A DNA stretch of 64,000 nt from Terrimonas rubra (GCF_042686025.1 NZ_JBHUOZ010000003.1:2604001-2668000), one strand, 5' to 3'; shown: positions 16,054 through 24,773, numbered from the stretch's first letter. Made by a program: numbers and translations. Notes: generated by a model not told the origin, from the letters alone.

Positions 16054-18819
16054 TTATCGGGGCAGGATGCTCACCGGCATAATAAACTCGAAAACAACTT
16101 TCCTGTTGGGATAGTAAAAATCTGTATCCAGTAAATAGCTTGTTCTGAAGCCGAAGGTAAGCGGGTGCTGGTTCCACCATTTTGTATCAATAAAAACCTC
16201 GGCGCCTGTTGACCGCTGCCAGGCAAAGGGTTGTTTTTGTTTATTGTACACACGGGTAATATCATAAAACAGGTTACCCCTGATACGTTGTAAATACAAA
16301 ATATTACCAAATCCCCAGTCCGGGTACACGATCGGGAAATGATAGTTGCCACCTATACGCCACATGCGGGCAAAGTAAGGCGCTTCGTACCCGCGGGAAT
16401 AAGGCATACGGTTACCAAACAACGCATAGGTAGTATCTGTTTCCTGATAAGCCCCGGACACTACAATGCTATGCGATTTTTGAAAACCAGGCAAATAAAC
16501 CGTAGCATTCACCACCGGTTGCCAGCTGGTATAACTGCTGATAGCATGGCGGTATTGTGCACCAAACGCATAACCCAGCCTGGGGTAAATATGCTGTGCC
16601 GCTGTTTGAATATACTGGCTCCAGGATAACTGGTGTATGAGGTAACTGAATTGTACCGTGGTGAATGTGTCCTTATAAAAACCGGTATTAAAATCGTTAC
16701 GATACTGGTAACGTACGCCCCAGTTAAAGTTTTTAATGGTAGTGCCGCTTACCCAGCTTAAAGGGATATTAAAGCCCAGCCCTATATCCAGCTGGTTCCA
16801 CTCTTTACGCCGGTTCTGGGCCTGCGCCCAGCGGTTAAAAGTATATTGCGCCCCGCCCGTAATTTGCGGATACCAGCCGCCATAAGCCAGGTTGATACCG
16901 GTAGAATGGGTACGGTCGTTCTCATTATACTGGTAAAACAGTTCGGACTGCAAGGTGTTCAATATATTTTCGCTGTAGAGCGAATAGGTAAGCAGGGGAT
17001 CTTCATAATAAGGCCGCCAGCTATGTGCATTCACCAGGTGTTTGTGTTTTGGATAAGTAGTAACATTATCACTACCTGCCGTACCCGGCCATGCTAAAGG
17101 TACCGGAACGGTATCCGCAGTTAAACTGCTTATATCCACCGGCAGCCATTGTTTGCTGCTAATATCCTGCTGCTCAATATTAAATCCTTCTGCACTAAAA
17201 CTACTCCAGGCTATTTTATTCTGGCCGGCATGCAGGTTATAATTACCCTGGGCAGAGGCAGCTATTTTGTACAGGTTATTATTGGTAAGTGATAACATGT
17301 ATGCATGATCACCACCATCATACCCGGCTGTAAAGTAGAGTGAATCGTTTTGCACATAGGGGTTGCCCACTACTTTATGGGTGGCCGGTGTAAGCCTTAT
17401 AAAACTACCATCACTGATATTTACTTTTACCAGTGCCATGGTACCATTGTTGTAACGGGCTGCAAAAACAATATTGGCCGCATCCATAAAGCGGGGATCG
17501 GCGTAATAGCTGATATCTTTGTCCTTTAACTCCCTGATAAGACCACCATTGACCGCATCTAATACATGCAAAGCCGTTTGCCCGTTCACTGCCACATGGG
17601 TAGCTACAATTTTGCTGCCGTCAGCCGTTATATCGGGCCTGAAGTATTTTGTTTTTTTACCGATGGTTACCTGTTTATTGGTGGCAATATCCAGTACCTT
17701 GATCACGCTGTAATCGTGCCAGCGCCAGCGGGCATTGTTTTCATAAGCACTGTACACTACTTTGCCATTGTTATAATTAAACTGGTCATCGTCCCTTATA
17801 TCCAGGAAACGCAGGCGTGTGGTGTGATCTCCCTCTTTGATCATTAAAGCCTCCCGCTGGTTGTAAGCAGATTGCAGGTAAAGCAGGCTATCGCCACCCA
17901 ACAGGTATGGGTATTTATAATGTGTGACCACTTTTTTATTTACGGGTAGTATAAACTGACCGGTTGCTGTGGCTTTTGTTTGCTGCCGGTAATGCTCAAA
18001 GGCTTCGGTATAAAAAGCTTTATAGGTTTTACCGGTATGCCGTTTTACCGCTTTTTGCATGGGATAGAACAAGCCTTTAAAAGCACTGGCATCACGGGTT
18101 ACTTTTGTCCATATATCATTGCCATAGGTTTCTCTTCCATAATTTACCAGTAAATAGCCCAGGTGATAATGGGTAGGTACATAATCTTTTAATGAGCCGT
18201 TGCGCAGCTTCATCCAGGAATAGTTTTTCCCGGCCTGCCATAAAGCGGGGAACATATTATTAAACAGGGGTAAACGCCCGCGGCCCTGTTGTGTTAAAAA
18301 AGTTTCGCCATATACCGCATCGCCTTCATAAAACCAATCCGGTACCGAGGCATTAATAGCCAGTGCATAGCCCTCCTGTCCAAACAGGATGCCGGCTACC
18401 TTACTAAGGCCGTTATTAAAATTATTGAACTGCTGCACATGCCGGTACTCATGTATGGCCAGTTGTTTATGCCAGGGTGTGCTGCCCTGCTGAAAGGAGT
18501 TGACGGCCGGTGTCATATAAAACTCGCTGCGGAAAGGCCCCAAGCCTACATACCCGTTTGCAATGGTAGTATTGGGTTGTAATACGATATTTATTTTTTT
18601 AAGCTTGTTTCCTAAACTGTAAGGATGTTGTGCTGCCAGGGTATGTACGATCGCGGCCACATCTCGGGCCAGGCTATCGTTTCCCTGTTTAAAAATCACC
18701 CTGGCAGTATCGCTGTTCAGCTGTTGCCATTTGGTGGAGGCCGGGTGCCCCCCGAACTGTTGTGCAATTGATTGAAAATAAATAAGAGACAGTATTACCA
18801 ATAATACATTACGCAACAT
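16054..18819 (-). CDS. Secreted HExxH peptidase-like / beta-propeller / outer-membrane barrel protein
   Basis: 921 residues. A signal peptide (MLRNVLLVILSLIYFQSIAQ) is followed by a metallopeptidase-like domain with HEYRH (H123, E124, H127) and the downstream WFYEGDAVYGE (E165), the arrangement of peptidase-MA-like gluzincins. Residues about 290-560 look like a WD40/TolB-type propeller (HYKYPYLLGGDSLLYLQSAY, DITADGSKIVATH). The last about 300 residues alternate aromatic/polar strands (ALFGNRMPYSRGYEAPYFAR, WRIGGNYHFPIVYPDWGFGN) and end in a strand, as in outer-membrane barrels. Probably an outer-membrane surface protein of unknown substrate. It is upstream of engB by 81 bases. Confidence 0.8.
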   Translation of the reverse strand: MLRNVLLVILSLIYFQSIAQQFGGHPASTKWQQLNSDTARVIFKQGNDSLARDVAAIVHTLAAQHPYSLGNKLKKINIVLQPNTTIANGYVGLGPFRSEFYMTPAVNSFQQGSTPWHKQLAIHEYRHVQQFNNFNNGLSKVAGILFGQEGYALAINASVPDWFYEGDAVYGETFLTQQGRGRLPLFNNMFPALWQAGKNYSWMKLRNGSLKDYVPTHYHLGYLLVNYGRETYGNDIWTKVTRDASAFKGLFYPMQKAVKRHTGKTYKAFYTEAFEHYRQQTKATATGQFILPVNKKVVTHYKYPYLLGGDSLLYLQSAYNQREALMIKEGDHTTRLRFLDIRDDDQFNYNNGKVVYSAYENNARWRWHDYSVIKVLDIATNKQVTIGKKTKYFRPDITADGSKIVATHVAVNGQTALHVLDAVNGGLIRELKDKDISYYADPRFMDAANIVFAARYNNGTMALVKVNISDGSFIRLTPATHKVVGNPYVQNDSLYFTAGYDGGDHAYMLSLTNNNLYKIAASAQGNYNLHAGQNKIAWSSFSAEGFNIEQQDISSKQWLPVDISSLTADTVPVPLAWPGTAGSDNVTTYPKHKHLVNAHSWRPYYEDPLLTYSLYSENILNTLQSELFYQYNENDRTHSTGINLAYGGWYPQITGGAQYTFNRWAQAQNRRKEWNQLDIGLGFNIPLSWVSGTTIKNFNWGVRYQYRNDFNTGFYKDTFTTVQFSYLIHQLSWSQYIQTAAQHIYPRLGYAFGAQYRHAISSYTSWQPVVNATVYLPGFQKSHSIVVSGAYQETDTTYALFGNRMPYSRGYEAPYFARMWRIGGNYHFPIVYPDWGFGNILYLQRIRGNLFYDITRVYNKQKQPFAWQRSTGAEVFIDTKWWNQHPLTFGFRTSYLLDTDFYYPNRKVVFEFIMPVSILPR

Positions 18820-19027
18820 GCTTTTTTTGTATTAAGATACAGCAGACCGCCAATAAACAAAAAAATATTCTTTATTCCCTACATTTTACCGGCTTTTGAC
18901 CGGCTTAAAATAAATCATAAATTAAAGGGAGGCCAGTTTTTTGGTACGGTTTTGCATACTATAAAATATACATTTAAAGCTTGTGAAACTAATACGGGCA
19001 ATTTTTTAACCACTAAAACAATAGGTT

Positions 19028-19318
19028 ATGAAAATAGTAAACATTCCTCCGTTTGTGGTAGCAATAATAGCTTTATTTACAGGCATGCTTAGCTTTTTAA
19101 TTAAACCGGACGAAGCCCTTTTTAATTATCCCCTGCTAACCGTGGCCCTTGTACTTGCTGCCATTTACTGGGTATGGATGATCGTACTTGTAAGCGGAAC
19201 CAAAGACTTATTTACTTATCAAAAAAGATTCTGGCAGATCCTGGTGATTTCAGTGCCTTTTGTAGGCGCCCTGTTATACCAGTTACTGCACCAGCAGCGT
19301 AAAAGGCTGGTTAATTAA
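19028..19318 (+). CDS. Small membrane protein, PLDc_N-like
   Basis: 96 residues with three hydrophobic helices at about 8-26, 35-54 and 70-85. The last part (QKRFWQILVISVPFVGALLY, then QLLHQQRKR) resembles the phospholipase-D-nuclease N-terminal membrane domain (PLDc_N) found alone or fused to cardiolipin synthases. No catalytic domain is present. A terminator follows at 19391-19417. Confidence 0.65.
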   Translation: MKIVNIPPFVVAIIALFTGMLSFLIKPDEALFNYPLLTVALVLAAIYWVWMIVLVSGTKDLFTYQKRFWQILVISVPFVGALLYQLLHQQRKRLVN

Positions 19319-19390
19319 AGGCTGTAGTAAGCCTTTGAACCCCTTCAACAATTTCCGGGAGCATTTCACAAACACATACCCACTTTAAAA

Positions 19391-19417
19391 GGAGTTTCTA
19401 CAGAAGCTCCTTTTTTT
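19391..19417 (+). terminator. Terminator after the PLDc_N-like gene
   Basis: GGAG-T-TTCT ... AGAA-G-CTCC hairpin followed by TTTTTTT. On the minus strand the same hairpin is followed by TTTTAAAG, so it may work weakly in both directions. Confidence 0.7.
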
Positions 19418-19483
19418 ATTGCCCTTATCTGCTGCAACTGTTCAATTAATACAATAGTGGTCTGTTATAAAGAACACTCATCA

Positions 19484-19690
19484 CAAATATAATTTCAAAC
19501 AGCACTACCCTGGTTTGGTTAGCATGGTGACAGGGCCGGGCCCAAACCAGGCATAGGTAAACAACCTTTAAAATCGGCTGCTTTGTGCCAGACAGCTTTA
19601 CACCAGGGTAGTTTATTGTTTGCCGTAACAGTGATTGTATACAGGCTGTTAACAGCAAGAGGGACCTAATTACTTAGGTCCCTCTTTTAT
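19484..19690 (+). ncRNA. Structured non-coding region with competing hairpins and a strong terminator
   Basis: No gene is supported in 19319-19761. Two inverted repeats share one arm. ACTACCCTGGT (19504-19514) pairs perfectly with ACCAGGGTAGT (19602-19612). CCTGGTTTGG (19509-19518) pairs perfectly with CCAAACCAGG (19542-19551). They cannot form together. A palindrome GCTGTTAACAGC (19645-19656) and a 12-base perfect stem, AGAGGGACCTAA/TTAGGTCCCTCT (19658-19685), with a U-rich tail follow on the plus strand. This could be a regulatory RNA or an attenuator remnant. No plus-strand promoter of consensus type was found. Confidence 0.35.
19658..19690 (+). terminator. Strong intrinsic terminator, 12-base stem
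   Basis: Perfect stem AGAGGGACCTAA (19658-19669), loop TTAC, TTAGGTCCCTCT (19674-19685), then TTTTATAT on the plus strand. There is no plus-strand gene within 340 bases upstream, so the terminated transcript is unknown. Confidence 0.8.
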
Positions 19691-19761
19691 ATCGGTGCTT
19701 TTGTTAGTTAGCGCATAAAAAATACCTATAAAATATTCTTTATGTTTTATCCCTGAAAAAC

Positions 19762-20229
19762 TTAACAGGCGAACTGTAGTTTTCTTTTTTTACTGTTCCT
19801 GATGAGGTAATAAAAAGTACCGCCAATAATAGAAGCTGCTATGGCTACGGCTGCAATTTTTTTGCGACGCAACCTTGCTTTCGATTTTCTTAATTTGGTA
19901 GGTTCTTTTTTTACAATGCATTCAACATTCTGGATAAATGCACTCACATTGTCATCGGCATAGGCGCCATAGGCATCCAGCAAAACGCCTTTTAAACCGG
20001 TATTGGTTTTTATTAAATACAGGATAGTGCTATCGGCCGGGTCACTCTCGCCTTCAAAACGATAAAAGTTTTCAATGCATACATCAGCAGGTTGAAACAC
20101 TTTATCATTGGAGGAAGACTCCAGGCCATTTTCGGTTACACGAAAATCTGCTTTAAACCCCTTACGGGTGGCATTGTTCATGCATGACACCAATGTTGAC
20201 ATATCTTCGGATGGGCTTTCTTTTTTCAT
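19762..20229 (-). CDS. Small membrane-anchored protein of the family often mislabelled phosphoribosylpyrophosphate synthetase
   Basis: 155 residues. The core (STLVSCMNNATRKGFKADF, NFYRFEGESDPADSTILYLI, GLKGVLLDAYGAYADDN) matches a small Bacteroidota family of about 100 residues that databases often call phosphoribosylpyrophosphate synthetase although no PRPP synthetase domain is present. Here the core is followed by a strongly basic stretch (KLRKSKARLRRKK) and a C-terminal hydrophobic helix (IAAVAIAASIIGGTFYYLI), so the core is anchored in the inner membrane by its tail. The function is unknown. The family name is from memory. Confidence 0.7.
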   Translation of the reverse strand: MKKESPSEDMSTLVSCMNNATRKGFKADFRVTENGLESSSNDKVFQPADVCIENFYRFEGESDPADSTILYLIKTNTGLKGVLLDAYGAYADDNVSAFIQNVECIVKKEPTKLRKSKARLRRKKIAAVAIAASIIGGTFYYLIRNSKKRKLQFAC

Positions 20230-20361
20230 AACCTGAAATTTATTGATTATAGAATTTGGTTTTAGTCCTAAGATCTTGTTACTACCCTTAATGAAAAAAC
20301 CGTACCAATATAATTCAGGCCAAGCCGGATTTTTTTATACCCTGCTTAAATAACTGTGCGT

Positions 20362-20399
20362 TAATAAGATGGGCGGCCTTAAGGCCGCCCATCTTATTA
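20362..20399. terminator. 38-base perfect palindrome, bidirectional terminator
   Basis: TAATAAGATGGGCGGCCTT (20362-20380) is followed directly by its exact complement (20381-20399). On the minus strand it lies 29 bases after the lipoprotein stop and ends in CTTATTA, so it most likely terminates the receptor-lipoprotein operon. Confidence 0.75.
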
Positions 20400-20427
20400 T
20401 AACCAAGTAACTATTAAGAAGTACTTT

Positions 20428-21507
20428 TTACTTTCTTATAATTACTACTTTATTAGGATTTAATCCGGGGGTTGTAGCAAATGAAAATTTCTTTTTCCCT
20501 GTATTATCGAAACAAAACACCTCACCTGATGACATACTGTTTTTATTATCTGTTATATATATATCGCCATTTTGAGTATCAATGTCAATACCATACGGTG
20601 AGGTAACACTGGTACCATCAGTAATAAAATTAGCACTAGCTACTGTCAGGGTGTTTGGGTTAATTGTTTTTACCTTTCCATCGCCCAGATACCCAGGTGT
20701 TGCATATATAAGTCCATTATTAAAACGCATTTTCCCAACAGGAAGGTCAACTGTTTTAAGAATAGCATGTGTGAATGCATTTATTTTAACCAATGTAGGA
20801 CCTATATCACTGTAATTACCGGTACAGGCAACATATACATTGCCTGCATTATCGGCCACAATAGCCCCGGGGTTTTTACCCACTTTCACTTTATGTACTT
20901 CGGTATAAGAAGCCAGGTCTACTACCGAAACGGTAGAGTCAAAAACAGGGTAACTAAATCCCCCGGAATTGGCAACAAATAGTTTATCGCCGGCCACAGC
21001 AATCTGCTCAGGATTACTACCTACTGTTATAAATTTATCAATGGTTAAAGAAGCAGTATCAATCACGGCTACTGTGCCATCATATGAGCTTACCAATACT
21101 TTATTTTTATAGGGTACTATATAACGTGGTTCTCTTTTTACACCACCATCACCCAGGAAATCGATCTTTTTAACATCAACCCCTTCACTGTTGGTTACCT
21201 GCACATAACTGGACACATTTACTACAAAGTAGAATTTGGTACCGTATTTAATAAAGTCGTTGCCGGTATCGCCCAGGCCATGGCCGTTTTTATTACGGTA
21301 AAAATCGGTGGTTGCCGTTTTGGTGGCGGCATCGTAATAGGTGAGTGTGGTATTGTTGGCAAAAAAAGTGCCTTCATTTAAAACGAATAAGCCATCAGCC
21401 GGTGTTTCAGGGGTTACTACTACCGGATCATCTTCTTTTTGGCAGGACGCGAATAGTAAACTGCCGGAAAGGGCTGCAACCAGGAGCTTCAGTGTTCTTG
21501 TTTTCAT
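20428..21507 (-). CDS. Surface beta-propeller lipoprotein, YncE/DUF5074 type, BtuG-like
   Basis: 359 residues. A lipoprotein signal peptide with lipobox LLFASC (Cys22) is followed by a YncE-like propeller: GLFVLNEGTFFANNTTLTYY, VAVIDTASLTIDKFITVGSN, VSVVDLASYTEVHKVKVGKN, YGIDIDTQNGDIYITDNKNS. It starts 41 bases downstream of a BtuB-like TonB receptor. In Bacteroides the propeller lipoprotein BtuG caps BtuB and binds cobalamin with very high affinity (established for Bacteroides). Assigning the same role here is inference from architecture and neighbour. Confidence 0.8.
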   Translation of the reverse strand: MKTRTLKLLVAALSGSLLFASCQKEDDPVVVTPETPADGLFVLNEGTFFANNTTLTYYDAATKTATTDFYRNKNGHGLGDTGNDFIKYGTKFYFVVNVSSYVQVTNSEGVDVKKIDFLGDGGVKREPRYIVPYKNKVLVSSYDGTVAVIDTASLTIDKFITVGSNPEQIAVAGDKLFVANSGGFSYPVFDSTVSVVDLASYTEVHKVKVGKNPGAIVADNAGNVYVACTGNYSDIGPTLVKINAFTHAILKTVDLPVGKMRFNNGLIYATPGYLGDGKVKTINPNTLTVASANFITDGTSVTSPYGIDIDTQNGDIYITDNKNSMSSGEVFCFDNTGKKKFSFATTPGLNPNKVVIIRK

Positions 21508-21548
21508 CTATGTTTGTTTATTATTTGTTTTTAATATTTGCTTGTGTT

Positions 21549-23531
21549 TTACAGGTTATTCACCAACAGGCTGATCTTAACATTACGTCCCGGCATAGGA
21601 TAGCTATTTACAATATCATATGCACGGCTGGTTAAATTGTTTACACCGGTCCTCAGCTGCAGGTCATACTGCTTATAGCTGAGCGTCCGGGCCACAAAAA
21701 TATCGTGAATACCCCAACCGTTCAACTCATTGGTAGGATGATTTTCTTTCTGGGTATAGCGGGTGCCCGAAAAAAGCAGGTTATACCCGGCTGTCCATTT
21801 TTTCCAGGACAAAGAAAATATACCAGACCCCGAATGCTCCGGTGTATAGGGTATAAAGTTTTTATAACTGCTTTCGGCCCGGCTGGTAATATCCAATGCT
21901 TTTTGCCAGGTATAGGCCAGGCGTAACATCCAGCTAAAATGCTCTTTCCATTTACCCTGTACATCGGTATTAATATCGATACCCGTAATACGCACTTTAC
22001 CTACATTCATCATAGCCCATACAAACATATTTTGCGAAGGCATGGCCACTATTTTATCATGAATGGTGTTGATATAACCATCGGCACTGATATTCAGTTG
22101 CTGAACAAAACCCGTAAGGCCTTTGGAATAACTGATGCCCGCGTTATATTGCTTTGCCAGCTCGGGCAGCAAATTACGGGAGCCGATAAAATTGTAATAC
22201 AGGTCGTTAAAAGTAGGCATGCGGAATATGTGCTTGTAAAAGAAACGCAGCATAAAAGGACTTTCAGCAGCCCATTGCCAGGTAGTACTGATACCGGGGG
22301 TTATTTTACCGGTAGTACCCGCCGATGGCTGATGCCGGGTTTTATCGTTAAAATGCTGCCACAATAAAGTGCCGTTCACCTGCCACAGGTTTTGCGCATA
22401 TTTTACGCTAAGCGCATTCCATAAGGATAACCTTTCGGGCTTACCTTTTACGTTACTGTTGGCCGTTAAACCGGTATATGCTATATCTGATGCCAGTGAC
22501 ATTGACAGGCATGACAACAAGCTGCGCTGAATAGCTGCACTAAAGTACCCCTCCTGCTGGGTGTACCGGTTATCGAGCCCGCCGGTATTATTTAAAAAAG
22601 CAGGATCAATATACCGGGTATAGGCATAATTGTATTTAGCCGCCAGCAACAGGTCTGTATGCGGGGCCAGGGCCCTGGTATATTTTGCCTGCAGGAAAAA
22701 GTCTTTATTCCACAGCCGTTGCACCGAACGGTTATTGTAAAATATAACGGCGCCGGGCAATCCTCTTTCCGAATGATAACCCCAGCTTTTTAGCTGTAAG
22801 CTGGCGCTGTCTTTAAAGATGGTTCTCAGGTTCAGTTCGGCCTGTACCGATTGAATATCGCTGTTTACCCGTTTATGATCTTCCACAATATTGCCGTTAC
22901 GCTCCTGGTAGGGATAGTTGCCCTTTGAAAAGAAAGCTTCGGCATTGACACCAAGGGTAGTTCGTTTTGACACCGGCAATTGTACCCCGGCAAAGGGCTG
23001 CCATAAGCCGAAAGAGCCGGCGTGGAGCCCTGCCTGCCATTTGGTTTGTGTTGCGGCAGCAGGATAGTTAAAAGGCGTATTAACAGATAATAAGGCAGCT
23101 GAACCCTGCAAACGGGCAGGCTGTAAAAGCTGTTGAGGCAAACCTATCTCCAGTAACAGCGTCTGCACAAAAGAACTGGAGAAACGGGACATATCAATTT
23201 GCCCGGCCTGTACATCGGAAACAGCAATGCCATCGTAGGCAATGCCGGTATGGGCAGCTCCCAGGCTGCGGACCGATACTGTTTTTAATCCCCCAACCCC
23301 GCCATAATCTTTAACCAATACACCGGAGAAATAGTTGGCTGCATCACCAATGGTGGGGGCATTTAGCTGTTGTAATATATTTTTTTGCAGTAACTGCGTG
23401 GGAACCGCAGAACGGTATGGGTTTTTGTATTTTAAAGCTGATACGGTTATTTTATGTAAGGTTTTACTGGTATCGGTTTGTGCCTGCAAATGGTTGATGG
23501 CGATGATACCCAATAATAAAAAGAGCATCAT
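21549..23531 (-). CDS. TonB-dependent outer-membrane receptor, BtuB-like
   Basis: 660 residues from the ATG at 23531, which opens a signal peptide (MMLFLLLGIIAINHLQAQ). The frame stays open 69 codons upstream to 23738, but that part is Ala/Pro-rich and not signal-like, so I treat it as leader. The plug domain (NAPTIGDAANYFSGVLVKDY, VSVRSLGAAHTGIAYDGIAV) is followed by a 22-strand-type barrel and a C-terminal strand ending VKISLLVNNL. It is followed by the propeller lipoprotein, as in BtuB-BtuG operons. The substrate is unproven; siderophores or other chelates are possible. Confidence 0.85.
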   Translation of the reverse strand: MMLFLLLGIIAINHLQAQTDTSKTLHKITVSALKYKNPYRSAVPTQLLQKNILQQLNAPTIGDAANYFSGVLVKDYGGVGGLKTVSVRSLGAAHTGIAYDGIAVSDVQAGQIDMSRFSSSFVQTLLLEIGLPQQLLQPARLQGSAALLSVNTPFNYPAAATQTKWQAGLHAGSFGLWQPFAGVQLPVSKRTTLGVNAEAFFSKGNYPYQERNGNIVEDHKRVNSDIQSVQAELNLRTIFKDSASLQLKSWGYHSERGLPGAVIFYNNRSVQRLWNKDFFLQAKYTRALAPHTDLLLAAKYNYAYTRYIDPAFLNNTGGLDNRYTQQEGYFSAAIQRSLLSCLSMSLASDIAYTGLTANSNVKGKPERLSLWNALSVKYAQNLWQVNGTLLWQHFNDKTRHQPSAGTTGKITPGISTTWQWAAESPFMLRFFYKHIFRMPTFNDLYYNFIGSRNLLPELAKQYNAGISYSKGLTGFVQQLNISADGYINTIHDKIVAMPSQNMFVWAMMNVGKVRITGIDINTDVQGKWKEHFSWMLRLAYTWQKALDITSRAESSYKNFIPYTPEHSGSGIFSLSWKKWTAGYNLLFSGTRYTQKENHPTNELNGWGIHDIFVARTLSYKQYDLQLRTGVNNLTSRAYDIVNSYPMPGRNVKISLLVNNL

Positions 23532-23820
23532 TTTTACGATTGCCCTGAGCCGATACGAAGTACTGTTGCTGAAGGGCTGCCGGATGCGCAGGGGCAGCCA
23601 CGGTTTTACCGGGGCCGGAGCGACAGCGAAGCCCGCAGCAGCCGGAACTACAGCTGATAGCGGCACCATAAGTTCATAGCCCCCGGCCTTTGCAGCCGTC
23701 CGTAAACAGGAGTTTTTTATTACCGGGAAATGCTTCATTCATTTATATGCTGGCGGGACCTTTATGACAGCCCGCCATTATACTATTTTGTTTTTTATGC
23801 TAACAGGGCGCAATGTAGGA
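23532..23820 (-). promoter_or_regulatory. Long G+C-rich leader of the BtuB-like receptor
   Basis: About 280 bases ahead of the receptor start have higher G+C than the neighbours and carry stems such as GGCGGG...CCCGCC (about 23753-23775). I looked for the cobalamin riboswitch core (GCCACTG-type B12 box, AGACCTGCC end) and did not find it. A weak box TACATTG near 23812 could be the -7 element. The stretch may be a structured leader or simply intergenic. The remaining gap to 24036 holds only the promoter of the next gene. Confidence 0.35.
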
Positions 23821-23937
23821 CTTTTTTAACCCCTGCACGCAATTACCCGCAGGAAGAACATATTACAGAATAACTCCATTTTATTACATAATCGGCTGTA
23901 TAAAATGCAGGGACTGCTGCTGAAAACCGCACCGGGA

Positions 23938-23945
23938 TAATTTTG
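23938..23945 (+). promoter_or_regulatory. -7 element upstream of the SufE-like gene
   Basis: TAATTTTG fits TAnnTTTG and would start transcription near 23951, about 86 bases before the ATG at 24037. No good -33 TTG is seen. Confidence 0.4.
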
Positions 23946-24036
23946 TGTTATTGGCATGATGTGTACACATACAACATGTGATAACCACTATGAAGAACGC
24001 CGGGTAACCACTTTAATAAACTGAAAAATTTGTATT

Positions 24037-24486
24037 ATGAATTTGAACAAAGTACAGGACAAAATTATTGAAGAGTTTGAGTCCATTATTGATGGTATGA
24101 AGAGCAAATTCAATTACTTCCGTCACCTGGCCCATTTTGGTAAAAAAGATACTGCTGCTTATTCCATTAAGAAAACGGACGAGAACCTGGTAAAAGCCAC
24201 CAAGTCGAAAATATGGCTGGAAGCCAAGTATGTGGACGGTAAGATTTATTATGCCGGTGACAGCGATAACCAGATAGTAAAAGGCATTGTGCATTTGTTT
24301 GTGAATGTTTTTTCGGGCAGAACGGCCAGGGAGATCATTAATGCCAATGTATATTTTTTGAACGAGATAAAACTGTACAGCCAGTTATCTGCCGAAAGGA
24401 TCAAGGAACTTTCTGCGGTATTACAACAGATCAGGGTATCGGCCGTAAACCTGAAGATTAAAAATAAGGAGCTGGAATTTGCTTAA
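24037..24486 (+). CDS. SufE-like protein lacking the catalytic cysteine
   Basis: 149 residues with the SufE fold signature throughout: QDKIIEEFESIIDGMKSKFN, ENLVKATKSKIWLEAKYVDG, GIVHLFVNVFSGRTAREIIN and a terminal ELSAVLQQIRVSAVNLKIKN. Genuine SufE proteins have a GCQS(K/Q)VW-type motif whose cysteine accepts sulfur from SufS. Here the motif is KATKSKIW, with Thr55 in the cysteine position, so it cannot act as a persulfide carrier by the known mechanism. There is no suf gene nearby. It may be a regulatory or structural paralogue. A bidirectional terminator follows. Confidence 0.85.
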   Translation: MNLNKVQDKIIEEFESIIDGMKSKFNYFRHLAHFGKKDTAAYSIKKTDENLVKATKSKIWLEAKYVDGKIYYAGDSDNQIVKGIVHLFVNVFSGRTAREIINANVYFLNEIKLYSQLSAERIKELSAVLQQIRVSAVNLKIKNKELEFA

Positions 24487-24513
24487 AAGACCTGGACTCA
24501 CATACACCTATAA

Positions 24514-24546
24514 AAAAAGTTGGCTCAAAAGGCCAACTTTTTCTTT
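24514..24546. terminator. Bidirectional terminator between the SufE-like gene and tRNA-fMet
   Basis: AAAAGTTGGC...GCCAACTTTTT hairpin with T-runs on both strands. It serves the plus-strand SufE-like gene and the minus-strand tRNA. Confidence 0.8.
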
Positions 24547-24548
24547 TG

Positions 24549-24620
<72 letters not shown>

Positions 24621-24773
24621 ATGAGGGTGCAAAATTAAGGGGATTTATATTACCAGCCAAACTAATTGAAAAATATTCATGGGTATATTTTCAAAATGAA
24701 GGATCTGTCATAAAAAACCGGGGTTGAATTGCTTCAGCCCCGGTTAGGAATTCACCTTAATTATACAGCTATT

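Noticed and set aside
19446..19658. 70-codon open frame on the minus strand
   Set aside because: It coincides with the inverted repeats and has no signal peptide or motif; the region looks like structured RNA instead.
23532..24036. Cobalamin riboswitch upstream of the BtuB-like receptor
   Set aside because: The leader is long and G+C-rich, but I could not find the conserved core or the AGACCTGCC end on the minus strand. A partial resemblance (CCGGTGCGGTTTTC, AGTCCCTGCA near 23.9 kb) is too weak.
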